Shown piece after piece: positions 7,201 through 13,581 of a stretch of 13,581 bases of DNA. Source of the stretch: JAQWQB01 sp047636995. Lineage in GTDB: Bacteria; Bacteroidota; Bacteroidia; Flavobacteriales_D; Sanyastnellaceae. Under the pieces are notes generated by a model. The model searched no databases. It saw only the letters and a list, made by a program, of their open reading frames with translations, and had not been told where the DNA came from. Within the stretch, counting starts at the first letter, position 1. Every line of letters starts with the position of its first letter. The position numbers and the translations under genes are program-made. Where the stretch lies: contig JBLIGQ010000064.1 in NCBI GenBank assembly GCA_047636995.1, positions 1 to 13,581 of the forward strand, in the 5' to 3' direction.

Positions 7201-8193
7201 TTAAGGAATGCAAATTATTGTGTCATAAGACGCGCCATGCCCAATCCATGCTCCTAATCCGCCAGTAATGTTCGTTTGAATGTTCGCGGGAGAAGCAAAA
7301 GGACTTCCTTGACTGGTAGCTTGGTCTTCAAAAGAAGAGATGTATCTGAATGCGCCTAAGTCAATCACTGACCCACGAATGGCAATGGTGTCTCCAACTT
7401 TATAGAAACCAGCCTCTTCATTTCTATCGTCTTCTTTAAAGCTATTCGGGGCTGCTCCGCGAAAGTAGCCAAATTCAAAACTCAGTCCGTTGAAAAAAGC
7501 GTCATCAGTAGTACTTCCTAGAGGCGCAATGTAATTTGGATCCTTAATTTCACCCGCGTTATCACTCCAGCTAGGATACGTATTTATTCTGCGCGCCTGC
7601 CATCTGTAGGCATTTCCAAGCGTATCAGGATCAGTCAGGATTGCATATGCAAAGCCAAGAGAATCATTTGACCCATCTCCCGGAATTCCGAACCAGACAG
7701 AATCAAGCGCAATGGGCGTATTAATTTTTGTTTGAGAAGTGAGTGTTTCCCCGTCTGATTCAATGCGAAGACCATAAACTTGATTCGCTTCGCCCCAAAT
7801 ACTTTGATTAAAAGTAGTGTACAAACAGATGTTAAATGCAGCCAGTTGTTCAGCAGAAAAACCGGTTAATTCGATTACCAGAGGCAGTAAATCTGCTGGA
7901 ACATCTGCGCTACAGATTTCGGTCAACTGAACTTCATTGCCATTGTTTGTGACGTAAACTTCCGCTCCCCTTACAATCAGATTGTCTAAATCGTTCAGAT
8001 TGGTAGGTTCGAAATAGCCTTGACTTTTTGTGAGAAATATCAAGGGAGGTTGCCCCTGTTCAATAGTACCTTCCACAACAATTTTCGATGCCACAGTAGG
8101 AAGGTCTACTGTGATCTCTTTCTCACACCCTAGGAGCATTCCTATAAGCGAGATGCCGAAAAAATAGATCAAAAAGTGAAGTGTTCGTGTCAT
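7201..8193 (-). CDS. DUF4249 domain lipoprotein
   Basis: A 330-residue predicted lipoprotein. The N-terminus has a hydrophobic signal and the lipobox LLGC at 20-23, followed by acidic/charged EKE. The mature start EKEITVDLPTVASKIVVEGTI (24 onward) is the typical DUF4249 opening, and the beta-rich body with YGLRIESDGETLTSQTKI and the late HGASYDTIICIP end fit the family. DUF4249 proteins are found almost only in Bacteroidota, commonly beside a TonB-dependent outer-membrane receptor, which suggests a role in outer-membrane uptake or surface binding; that pairing is general knowledge and is not shown here. This one lies 31 bases after glnS and before a DUF4139 gene, with no receptor in the window, so its partner is unknown. 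Confidence 0.85.
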   Translation of the reverse strand: MTRTLHFLIYFFGISLIGMLLGCEKEITVDLPTVASKIVVEGTIEQGQPPLIFLTKSQGYFEPTNLNDLDNLIVRGAEVYVTNNGNEVQLTEICSADVPADLLPLVIELTGFSAEQLAAFNICLYTTFNQSIWGEANQVYGLRIESDGETLTSQTKINTPIALDSVWFGIPGDGSNDSLGFAYAILTDPDTLGNAYRWQARRINTYPSWSDNAGEIKDPNYIAPLGSTTDDAFFNGLSFEFGYFRGAAPNSFKEDDRNEEAGFYKVGDTIAIRGSVIDLGAFRYISSFEDQATSQGSPFASPANIQTNITGGLGAWIGHGASYDTIICIP

Positions 8194-8206
8194 AGTATGA
8201 ATTACA

Positions 8207-8220
8207 AGTGAGCGCTCATT
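8207..8220. promoter_or_regulatory. Palindrome between glnS and the DUF4249 gene
   Basis: AGTGAGCGCTCATT contains a perfect 10-base palindrome TGAGCGCTCA (8209-8218), placed 16 bases upstream of the DUF4249 start (8193) and just after the glnS stop. It could be a small operator or an RNA hairpin in the intergenic 31 bases. No T-tract follows on either strand. Function is unassigned. Confidence 0.3.
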
Positions 8221-8224
8221 AGGT

Positions 8225-9898
8225 TCACTTATTGAGCTTCGCCCATGAATCCTTTAACGATACTGTTCGATTGAAAACAGGCCTTCCTTCTTCTCCGTAT
8301 TTGCTATCAACACAGAAGTAACCCATCCGCTGGAATTGGAACCGATCTCCTTTCTTCGCTGATTTCAAAGAGGGCTCAACTTTGCAATTTGTCAAAATCT
8401 CCAATGAATCTGGATTTATAAAATCCAAAAAATGCTTGTCTTTATGTCCGTCTGGGGAAGGATCAGAGAACAACCGATCATACAAACGCACTTCAGCGTC
8501 AAACGCATGTTCAGCAGAAACCCAATGCAACACTCCTTTGGCCTTAATTCCGCTGGTGTCTTGGCCACTTTTTGATTCACTGAAATAGTTTACGTGTACT
8601 TCAGTCACATTTCCGGCTTCGTCTTTTACGTGATTTATGTACTCAACGATGTATGCCGACTTCAATCGCACTGTTTTACCTGGCGCAAGTCTAAAGAACT
8701 TCTTGGGCGCATCTTCCATGAAGTCACTTTGCTCAATGTACAACTCACGTCCGAAAGGCAATTCACGCGTTCCCGCATTTTCATCTTCAGGGTTATTTTC
8801 GGTAGTCAACATCTCTGTATTTCCTTCAGGATAGTTGAGCACCACCACTTTCAACGGATGGAGCACCGCCATCACACGGGGGGCAATTTTATTCAAGTGA
8901 TCACGTACGCTGAATTCAAGCAGCCCGAGGTCAATGATGTTATTTCGTTTTGCAATTCCTACGCGTTCCGCGAAATTCACTACTGACTCAGGTGTGTAAC
9001 CTCTTCTTCTGAGGGCGGAAATAGTAGGCAATCTCGGGTCATCCCAGCCATCTACTACATTCTCTTCAACCAATTGTAACAGCTTTCGCTTCGACATTAC
9101 TGTGTAGTTCAAATTCAATCTAGCGAACTCAATCTGTCTGGTTGGATAAATTTCCAATTGCTCAATCAGCCAATCGTAGAGCGGTCTATGCACTTCGAAC
9201 TCAAGCGTACAAAGTGAGTGGGTAATTTCTTCAAGTGAATCTGACTGTCCGTGTGCAAAGTCGTACATCGGGTAGATGCACCACGTATTACCCGTTCTGT
9301 GGTGGTTTGCGAACTTTATTCTGTAAAGTAACGGGTCACGCATGTGCATGTTAGCGTGCGCCATATCAATTTTCGCCCGAAGAACTTTTGATCCTTCTTC
9401 AAAATCGCCATTTCGCATGCCTTGGAAAAACGCCAAATTTTCTTCTGGACTTCGTTCTCTAAAAGGACTGTTTGATCCTGGCTCCGTTGGTGTTCCTTTC
9501 TGCGAAGCAATCTCTGCAGCCGTTTGATCATCAACATACGCCACACCTTTTTCAATGAGCTTTACAGCAAGTTCAAAAAGTGATTCGAAATAATCAGAAG
9601 TATAGAGCGCCTCTCCGTCCCACTTGAAGCCGAGCCATTCGATGTCGCGCTTGATGGAATCTACATAAAGGGTATCTTCCTTCACCGGATTGGTATCATC
9701 AAAGCGCAAGTTCGTTTTACCATTGAATTCTTTACCAAGCCCAAAGTTCAATGCAATTGATTTGGCATGGCCAATGTGCAAGAAACCGTTAGGCTCAGGC
9801 GGGAAACGTGTAACAATCTCCTTGTGTTTCCCACTTTTCAAATCATCTGAAATGATCTGTTCAATGAAGTTCATTGATTTTTCAACGGTGTCGCTCAT
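8225..9898 (-). CDS. glnS: Glutaminyl-tRNA synthetase
   Basis: Charges tRNA-Gln with glutamine using ATP in the cytoplasm. At 557 residues it is the normal length for bacterial GlnRS. Class I signatures are present: PPEPNGFLHIGHAKSI at 33-48 (HIGH at 41-44), LRFDDTNP at 64-71, and the KMSKS-type loop VMSKRK at 267-272. CIYPMYDFAHGQSDSLEE (about 207-224) and HSLCTLEFE (227-235) separate GlnRS from GluRS. The C-terminal beta-barrel anticodon-binding region is complete (ending SLKDSWAKLNK). The ATG at 9898 follows a strong -7 box. It is first in a minus-strand run with the DUF4249 and DUF4139 genes, which are not functionally related to it in any way I can see. Confidence 0.98.
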   Translation of the reverse strand: MSDTVEKSMNFIEQIISDDLKSGKHKEIVTRFPPEPNGFLHIGHAKSIALNFGLGKEFNGKTNLRFDDTNPVKEDTLYVDSIKRDIEWLGFKWDGEALYTSDYFESLFELAVKLIEKGVAYVDDQTAAEIASQKGTPTEPGSNSPFRERSPEENLAFFQGMRNGDFEEGSKVLRAKIDMAHANMHMRDPLLYRIKFANHHRTGNTWCIYPMYDFAHGQSDSLEEITHSLCTLEFEVHRPLYDWLIEQLEIYPTRQIEFARLNLNYTVMSKRKLLQLVEENVVDGWDDPRLPTISALRRRGYTPESVVNFAERVGIAKRNNIIDLGLLEFSVRDHLNKIAPRVMAVLHPLKVVVLNYPEGNTEMLTTENNPEDENAGTRELPFGRELYIEQSDFMEDAPKKFFRLAPGKTVRLKSAYIVEYINHVKDEAGNVTEVHVNYFSESKSGQDTSGIKAKGVLHWVSAEHAFDAEVRLYDRLFSDPSPDGHKDKHFLDFINPDSLEILTNCKVEPSLKSAKKGDRFQFQRMGYFCVDSKYGEEGRPVFNRTVSLKDSWAKLNK

Positions 9899-9916
9899 GT
9901 TCTAAATTTCGAACAG

Positions 9917-9924
9917 CAAAGATA
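9917..9924 (-). promoter_or_regulatory. Bacteroidota -7 promoter element for glnS
   Basis: On the minus strand TATCTTTG matches TAnnTTTG exactly and ends 18 bases before the glnS ATG. The -33 region is not clear and is occupied by the imperfect tandem repeats at 9922-9963. Confidence 0.55.
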
Positions 9925-9963
9925 CATACATCAGAAATGAATACATAGCAGAAATGCACATAG
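9922..9963. repeat. Imperfect short tandem repeats upstream of glnS
   Basis: ATACATA occurs at 9922-9928 and 9941-9947, CAGAAATG at 9932-9939 and 9949-9956, and ACATAG at 9943-9948 and 9958-9963. Together they make a degenerate tandem unit of about 15-19 bases that overlaps the glnS promoter. A further CAGAAAT is at 10012-10018. It may be a replication-slippage product or a set of binding sites; the sequence alone does not decide. Confidence 0.4.
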
Positions 9964-10202
9964 TGCAAGCAGCAATTTAGAAGCCATCTAAGTTCAGCTA
10001 TGGTGAATTTGCAGAAATAAATGAGCAACTTACAGAGACCAATTAGCGGCATGGAAAGACAATTTTTCAGACAGCCATTCAGTGAGCTCCCCTGATGCTG
10101 ATTTAAGTTTGACTACTTATTCACAAATAGCAACAAGCACTAACAATGGGACATTGATAGTTGTTGTATGAGTTGAAAATGAAGTAACTTTAATGGCAAC
10201 AA
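9964..10202. other. Non-coding gap between glnS and the cytochrome operon
   Basis: No credible gene is present. The longest plus-strand ATG frame I checked here is 24 codons (10021-10095) with no family resemblance. The region is AT-rich and holds the stem-loop at 10131-10166. Nothing tRNA-like or riboswitch-like was recognised. Confidence 0.6.
10131..10166. other. Long stem-loop upstream of the cytochrome operon
   Basis: CAACAA (10131-10136) pairs with TTGTTG (10161-10166), CTA (10140-10142) with TAG (10158-10160) and CAAT (10144-10147) with ATTG (10153-10156), around the loop GGGAC (10148-10152). There is one A-A mismatch and a three-base bulge (10137-10139), giving 13 pairs in all. No T-tract follows on either strand, so it is not an obvious terminator. 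It ends about 37 bases upstream of the -33 element of the next gene, so it could be an operator or part of a small RNA. Confidence 0.4.
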
Positions 10203-10231
10203 TTGATCAAACTGTTTTATTCGTACGTTTG
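10203..10231 (+). promoter_or_regulatory. Promoter of the cytochrome / DUF5777 operon
   Basis: TTG at 10203-10205 (-33) and TACGTTTG at 10224-10231 (-7, exact TAnnTTTG) are separated by 18 bases, a spacing typical of Bacteroidota promoters. The -7 box ends 27 bases before the ATG at 10259. This is the best two-part promoter in the window. Confidence 0.6.
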
Positions 10232-10258
10232 AAATTTGGATTGAAAACGGAGTGATAG

Positions 10259-10606
10259 ATGACGAAATTATTTTCCCTTTTTGCATTGAGTATTCTCCTG
10301 AGTTCGTGCTATTACGATCTTGAATCAGAGCTTTACCCAGGCCCGTGTGAAGTTCCTGAAGTGCCTACTTACAGTGCTGACATACAATTAATTATTGCTG
10401 AAAACTGTTCCACATCTGGTTGCCATGATTCTGGCGGAAATGCCCCTGGTAATTTTATGGAATTCGCTGGACTTCAGGCCAAGGTGAATGATGGGTCATT
10501 TGAACAAGAAGTGCTTATTAACCTCGCCATGCCGCCAAGTGGTGGACTATCTCAATGTGAGCTGACCATCATCGAAACTTGGATCGCAAACGGAGCTGCA
10601 GAATGA
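10259..10606 (+). CDS. Lipoprotein with CX4CH haem-type motif (putative c-type cytochrome)
   Basis: A 115-residue lipoprotein: signal peptide with lipobox LSSC at 14-17, so C17 is the lipid-anchored residue. The mature part has YSADIQLIIAENC then STSGCH, giving C50, C55 and H56, a CX4CH arrangement instead of the standard CXXCH. MPPSGG at 91-96 supplies a possible distal haem ligand (M91). The C-terminal LTIIETWIANGA at 102-113 is the helix that closes many small monohaem cytochrome domains. Together these argue for a one-haem electron carrier anchored to a membrane, probably the outer one. If haem is not attached, the cysteines could instead form a disulfide; C30 and C100 are extra. It has its own promoter and overlaps the DUF5777 gene by 4 bases (ATGA). 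Confidence 0.7.
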   Translation: MTKLFSLFALSILLSSCYYDLESELYPGPCEVPEVPTYSADIQLIIAENCSTSGCHDSGGNAPGNFMEFAGLQAKVNDGSFEQEVLINLAMPPSGGLSQCELTIIETWIANGAAE

Positions 10607-11433
10607 AAAACCTACTAATTGCCCTACTCGTTTGCTTCGCCGCAAGCGCAAACGCCCAGATGGAAGGATGGGCTCAAACGTTCAAAGACACTAGAGTCAT
10701 TAACGGACATTCCGTTGAGACATCGCAAAAAGGAGCCATGAAGTTTGTGATTTCACACCGCTTTGGCACCTTGAATGGTGGTACATACGAATTGTTCGGA
10801 CTGGATCAATCAACAATCCGAATGGGTTTGGATTACGGGCTCACTGACAGACTAACACTAGGCGCTGGAAGATCTTCGTTCGAAAAGACTTACGACGGAT
10901 TTATGAAATACCGTCTTTTGATTCAGAAAGATGACAAATCTCCTATTTCCATAACGGCGCTGGCAAACATGGCCATCAAAACGTTGAAATGGGAAAACCC
11001 TGACCGTAAAAACTTCGCCACTTCTAGGTATTTCTATACGTGGCAATTGTTACTGGCGAGGAAGTTTACTGATGATCTTTCTATTCAACTCATGCCTACG
11101 GTTGTGCACCGCAACCTTGTTCCAAATGAAAACATTGCGCACGATGTGATTTCGATTGGAGGAGCAATTCGCTATCAATTGACGAAGAAAATGGCCGTGC
11201 AGGTTGAAGGATACTACATTCCAGATGATCAGTTGGATGCTGATTTCACAATGCCCCTTTCCGTTGGGATCGACATTGAAACAAAAGGACATCAATTTCA
11301 GTTCAGTCTGAGCAACTCTATGGGGATGACAGAAAAGATCTTCATCACAGAGACGCGTAACAAGTGGACTGATGCAGGCGTTGGACTTGGTTTTAACATT
11401 ACTAGGGACTTTAGAATCAGAGGAAGGAAATGA
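10603..11433 (+). CDS. DUF5777 family predicted outer-membrane beta-barrel protein
   Basis: From the ATG at 10603 the protein has 276 residues, with a signal peptide (LLIALLVCFAASANA, cleavage near A18). The mature start FKDTRVINGHSVETSQKGAMKFVISHRFG, then YELFGLDQSTIRMGLDYGLTDRLTLGAG, is the DUF5777 pattern, a Bacteroidota family described as beta-barrel. Alternating polar/hydrophobic strands continue to the C-terminus (LGFNITRDFRIRGRK). A frame extending to a TTG at 10579 is less likely because the ATG overlaps the upstream stop exactly. The cytochrome-type genes on both sides, with 4-base overlaps, suggest that the barrel works with them in or at the outer membrane; no transported substrate can be named. 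Confidence 0.82.
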   Translation: MKNLLIALLVCFAASANAQMEGWAQTFKDTRVINGHSVETSQKGAMKFVISHRFGTLNGGTYELFGLDQSTIRMGLDYGLTDRLTLGAGRSSFEKTYDGFMKYRLLIQKDDKSPISITALANMAIKTLKWENPDRKNFATSRYFYTWQLLLARKFTDDLSIQLMPTVVHRNLVPNENIAHDVISIGGAIRYQLTKKMAVQVEGYYIPDDQLDADFTMPLSVGIDIETKGHQFQFSLSNSMGMTEKIFITETRNKWTDAGVGLGFNITRDFRIRGRK

Positions 11434-12461
11434 TGAGAACATTCTTACTCATAATATCAGCACTGCTTATTGGTGTATTCTTTATGCAATCTGCAACACT
11501 TCGTCCAGTGAATGACGAAAGCAGATTGGCTGAAATTTTGATTCGATTGGGTCAAAACAGACCAGCGCACTACCTTGAAACAATTGACCCTGCCAAAGCG
11601 AAGATGGGCAAGGAAATGGTGATGAAAGCGCGCACAGAAAACGCCCCATCTGGCGGTTCTTCAAATTACATATCCACTATTTTTGTGTGCACTGATTGCC
11701 ACAATCAAGTCAGAGAAGATGAGAATCCGGCCAAGACATCGCCAGAAGCGAGGTTGGATTATGCCATCAAAAACGACCTCCCCTTTTTACAATCAACCAC
11801 TTTCTGGGGAATGGTGAATAGAGAAGCTTGGTACAATGATGATTACATCTTAAAATACGGCGCATTAGTAGAGCCTGCTTCTTCGAGCCTCTATGAATCT
11901 ACGCAACTGTGCGCCCAAGAATGTTCTAGCGGACGGAAGCTTCAAGAATGGGAAGCTGAAGCCATTAACCATTACTATTGGACCCTGGAGTTGAAGTTAA
12001 AAGACCTTGATTTGTCTTCTGAAGAATACAACAGAATAGAGCAAGCCATTGCAACTGAGAATCCAGAAATCAGAAGGTCAGTGATTGGGCTTTTGAAAAG
12101 CAAGTATATGGTATACTCTCCTGCTGATTTTGTAGATGTTCCCGTGAGTAAAGCGAAAGGATATGCCAATACTGCTGTTGGAAACGCAGAAGTAGGGAAA
12201 GAAATTTTTGATCGCAGTTGCATGACCTGCCATCAATATGGAGGTCCTTCCCTTTTCATTCTTGACTACAGCAAGAAGAGTTTCCGTCACATGAGACGAA
12301 ACATCACCCGTAATGACCAGCTATCATTGTACGAAATAGTGCGTCATGGAACATACGCTGAGCTTGGACATCGTCAATACATGCCACGCTTCACAGCTGA
12401 CCGCATGAGCAATCAACAAGTAGAAGATTTGCGCGCTTACATTGAAGCTGAAGCGAAATAG
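11430..12461 (+). CDS. Periplasmic dihaem c-type cytochrome
   Basis: A 343-residue exported protein; residues 1-22 form a signal peptide or N-terminal membrane anchor (FLLIISALLIGVFFM). Two canonical haem c sites are present: CTDCH at 87-91 and CMTCH at 264-268. The C-terminal domain (about 245-343) looks like an ordinary monohaem cytochrome c, with VGKEIFDRSCMTCH, YMPRF at 317-321 (M318 likely distal ligand) and a final helix VEDLRAYIEA. The first domain (about 30-225) is longer and carries C161 and C165 in CAQEC, which is not followed by His and so is not a haem site. The start overlaps the DUF5777 stop (ATGA), with a purine-rich GGAAGGA just upstream; ATG at 11433 is an alternative start. 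The 3' end overlaps the convergent UvrA-like gene by 25 bases. A role in periplasmic electron transfer is inferred. Confidence 0.88.
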   Translation: MMRTFLLIISALLIGVFFMQSATLRPVNDESRLAEILIRLGQNRPAHYLETIDPAKAKMGKEMVMKARTENAPSGGSSNYISTIFVCTDCHNQVREDENPAKTSPEARLDYAIKNDLPFLQSTTFWGMVNREAWYNDDYILKYGALVEPASSSLYESTQLCAQECSSGRKLQEWEAEAINHYYWTLELKLKDLDLSSEEYNRIEQAIATENPEIRRSVIGLLKSKYMVYSPADFVDVPVSKAKGYANTAVGNAEVGKEIFDRSCMTCHQYGGPSLFILDYSKKSFRHMRRNITRNDQLSLYEIVRHGTYAELGHRQYMPRFTADRMSNQQVEDLRAYIEAEAK

Positions 12462-13581
12462 GAATTCCTTTCAGGGTCAGGTAAGTGTATGACATGCTGA
12501 GCTACGTTTTCAAAGCATGGATTGTGGTCAATTACAACCACCGTGGCTCCTTTCTGAACCAATCTACTGATCGCTTTCAAGACCAATTCAATGTCCAAAG
12601 GATGCAAACCCTGTGTGGGTTCATCTAATGCAATAAATGTTTTTTCTAAGTTGGTTTGCTGCATGATCTGCACCAAACGCAAGCGCTGAAATTCACCAAA
12701 AGACAGCGAATCAATAGACTGACCCAGTTTCAGGTGTGAAAGTCCAATTTGTGCAATAGCGTCCAAGAACCCGGCCAACCCGTTTACGTTTGAGAGCCAG
12801 CTTGAAATTTCAGTAAGACTCATGTGCATAATCTCAGCAAGGCGCTTGCCCTTCACTTTCAAGTCCATTTGATTCGTGTATCTGCTTCCAAGGCATACTT
12901 CGCACGTGGAATGCTGCTCAGAAACAATGTCCAGTGCAACCATAGTGCGTCCCTTCCCTTCGCAAGCAGGACATCTTCCCTCCTTGCTCCGGTAATCGAA
13001 ATGAGCTTTTTTCAGCGGAAGTCCGGCTGCTTTGGCCTCTATTAAGAATTCCTTTTGCCCCCACTCCAGCATGCCTGAAAAGCTAAAGACCGTTTCCAAA
13101 GGGGGCGCCTTCATATTTCTTTGTTGCACGGCGAAGATGTGTTCAACCTCAAAGTTGGCTTCAAAACGTACGCAATTGATGGGTGCATTTGCAGAAAGCG
13201 AGGGAAGAATCACCTTTTCTAACAGCGTTGACTTCCCGGCACCGCTGTTTCCACTAATTTGATTGAGTGCTCCACGCAGAACCTTCACCAATTCCAATTC
13301 AAGCGTGTACTTTTTTGGATGATGAAAGACCAATTCGCCCATTTTTAATGGTAAATCAGGCATTTGAGGTGCAATGGATTTCGGGTAGTGAACTCCCTTC
13401 GATCGTTCCTCAATCTGGCTGAATTGTTGAAGTACCATTCCACCCTGTTCACCCGCTCCAGGGCCCAATTCGATGATGTAATCTGAGGCCTGAATGAGCG
13501 CTTCATTGTGCGAAATTGAAATCACGGTGTTCCCACGATCTCTCAATCGCTTAAGCAAAGTAATCACCTTGTTAGCATGCG
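12437..13581 (-). CDS. Divergent UvrA paralogue, ABC-type ATPase (partial, 5' end outside window)
   Basis: About 380 residues of the C-terminal half are seen; the frame stays open to the right edge, so the true start lies beyond it. The first visible residues continue an NBD-I D-loop region (HANK, then LLKRLRDRGNTVISISHN, and LGPGAGEQGG). NBD-II follows, counting from the GTG at 13567: Walker A GNSGAGKST at 106-114, zinc module C199-x2-C202-x19-C222-x2-C225, signature LSFGEFQRLRL at 288-298, Walker B FIALDEP at 311-317 and switch DHN at 347-349. UvrA is the damage-recognition ATPase of nucleotide excision repair. This copy departs from the canonical form: LSFGE instead of LSGGE, no IGRTPRSNPATY motif (RNMKAPPLETVFSF instead), and a short tail without the usual GPEGG end. 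It is therefore probably an accessory paralogue, not the housekeeping uvrA. Confidence 0.85.
   Translation of the reverse strand, partial: HANKVITLLKRLRDRGNTVISISHNEALIQASDYIIELGPGAGEQGGMVLQQFSQIEERSKGVHYPKSIAPQMPDLPLKMGELVFHHPKKYTLELELVKVLRGALNQISGNSGAGKSTLLEKVILPSLSANAPINCVRFEANFEVEHIFAVQQRNMKAPPLETVFSFSGMLEWGQKEFLIEAKAAGLPLKKAHFDYRSKEGRCPACEGKGRTMVALDIVSEQHSTCEVCLGSRYTNQMDLKVKGKRLAEIMHMSLTEISSWLSNVNGLAGFLDAIAQIGLSHLKLGQSIDSLSFGEFQRLRLVQIMQQTNLEKTFIALDEPTQGLHPLDIELVLKAISRLVQKGATVVVIDHNPCFENVAQHVIHLPDPERNSYFASASM

Noticed and set aside
8594..8986. 130-codon plus-strand frame inside glnS
   Set aside because: Antisense to a highly conserved gene, with no family resemblance.
10021..10095. 24-codon ATG frame in the glnS-cytochrome gap
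   Set aside because: Too short, with no initiation signal or recognisable sequence; composition resembles the surrounding non-coding DNA.
10579..10602. Longer DUF5777 protein starting at TTG 10579
   Set aside because: The extension is charged (MDRKRSCR) and lies inside the upstream lipoprotein gene; the ATG at 10603 starts a clean signal peptide and makes a standard ATGA overlap.
11910..11924. CAQEC (C161, C165) in the cytochrome as a third haem site
   Set aside because: The spacing is CX3C and the residue after the second Cys is Ser, not His, so it does not meet the haem c pattern.
13565..13567. GTG at 13567 as the start of the UvrA-like protein
   Set aside because: The frame is open to the window edge and the residues upstream (HANK) continue conserved UvrA sequence, so the gene is simply cut by the window.
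1..13581. CRISPR array, phage or plasmid module, toxin-antitoxin or defence island
   Set aside because: No regularly spaced repeats, integrase, transposase, nuclease or paired small toxin/antitoxin genes are present; most genes are core or lineage-typical.

Overview
This window reads as a piece of chromosome from a Bacteroidota bacterium, most likely Flavobacteriales-like, with a compact, AT-leaning genome. The evidence is: a type IX secretion (T9SS) C-terminal sorting domain, DUF4249 and DUF5777 proteins (families largely confined to this phylum), a near absence of Shine-Dalgarno sequences, and promoters of the Bacteroidota form (TAnnTTTG at -7) in front of at least five genes. The organism is inferred from gene content only; I could not run a database search. 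No tRNA, rRNA, CRISPR array, phage gene or complete insertion sequence is visible.

Layout. 1-85: the left edge holds a GC-rich hairpin and a promoter. 86-1001: a small DUF3817 membrane protein (+) converges with a small T9SS-sorted secreted protein (-). 1081-4460: a tight four-gene + strand operon, surE / three-helix membrane protein / lpxB / SpoIID-LytB-domain protein, with 4-base overlaps or a 1-base gap at each junction. It combines nucleotide housekeeping, lipid A synthesis and a predicted peptidoglycan-acting protein. 4461-4619: a non-coding gap with a GC-rich REP-like palindrome that shares an 11-base block with the left-edge hairpin. 4620-5540: an OxyR orthologue with both redox cysteines. 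5537-9898: a minus-strand run, glnS, then an orphan DUF4249 lipoprotein, then a DUF4139/MuiA-family exported protein.

9899-10258 is a 360-base gap with the glnS promoter, short imperfect tandem repeats, a long stem-loop and a well-formed promoter for the next operon. 10259-12461 is a three-gene + strand operon joined by two ATGA overlaps: a lipoprotein with an unusual CX4CH haem-type motif, a DUF5777 predicted outer-membrane beta-barrel, and a periplasmic c-type cytochrome with two CXXCH sites. This is the most interesting unit here: it has the parts list of a miniature porin-cytochrome module. From 12437 to the right edge runs the 3' part of a divergent UvrA paralogue (-), which overlaps the cytochrome gene tail-to-tail.

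Genes are packed very tightly: all three convergent pairs overlap at their stop codons (11, 4 and 25 bases). Most of the window is ordinary chromosomal core. The cytochrome operon, the REP-like element and the UvrA paralogue deserve a second look.
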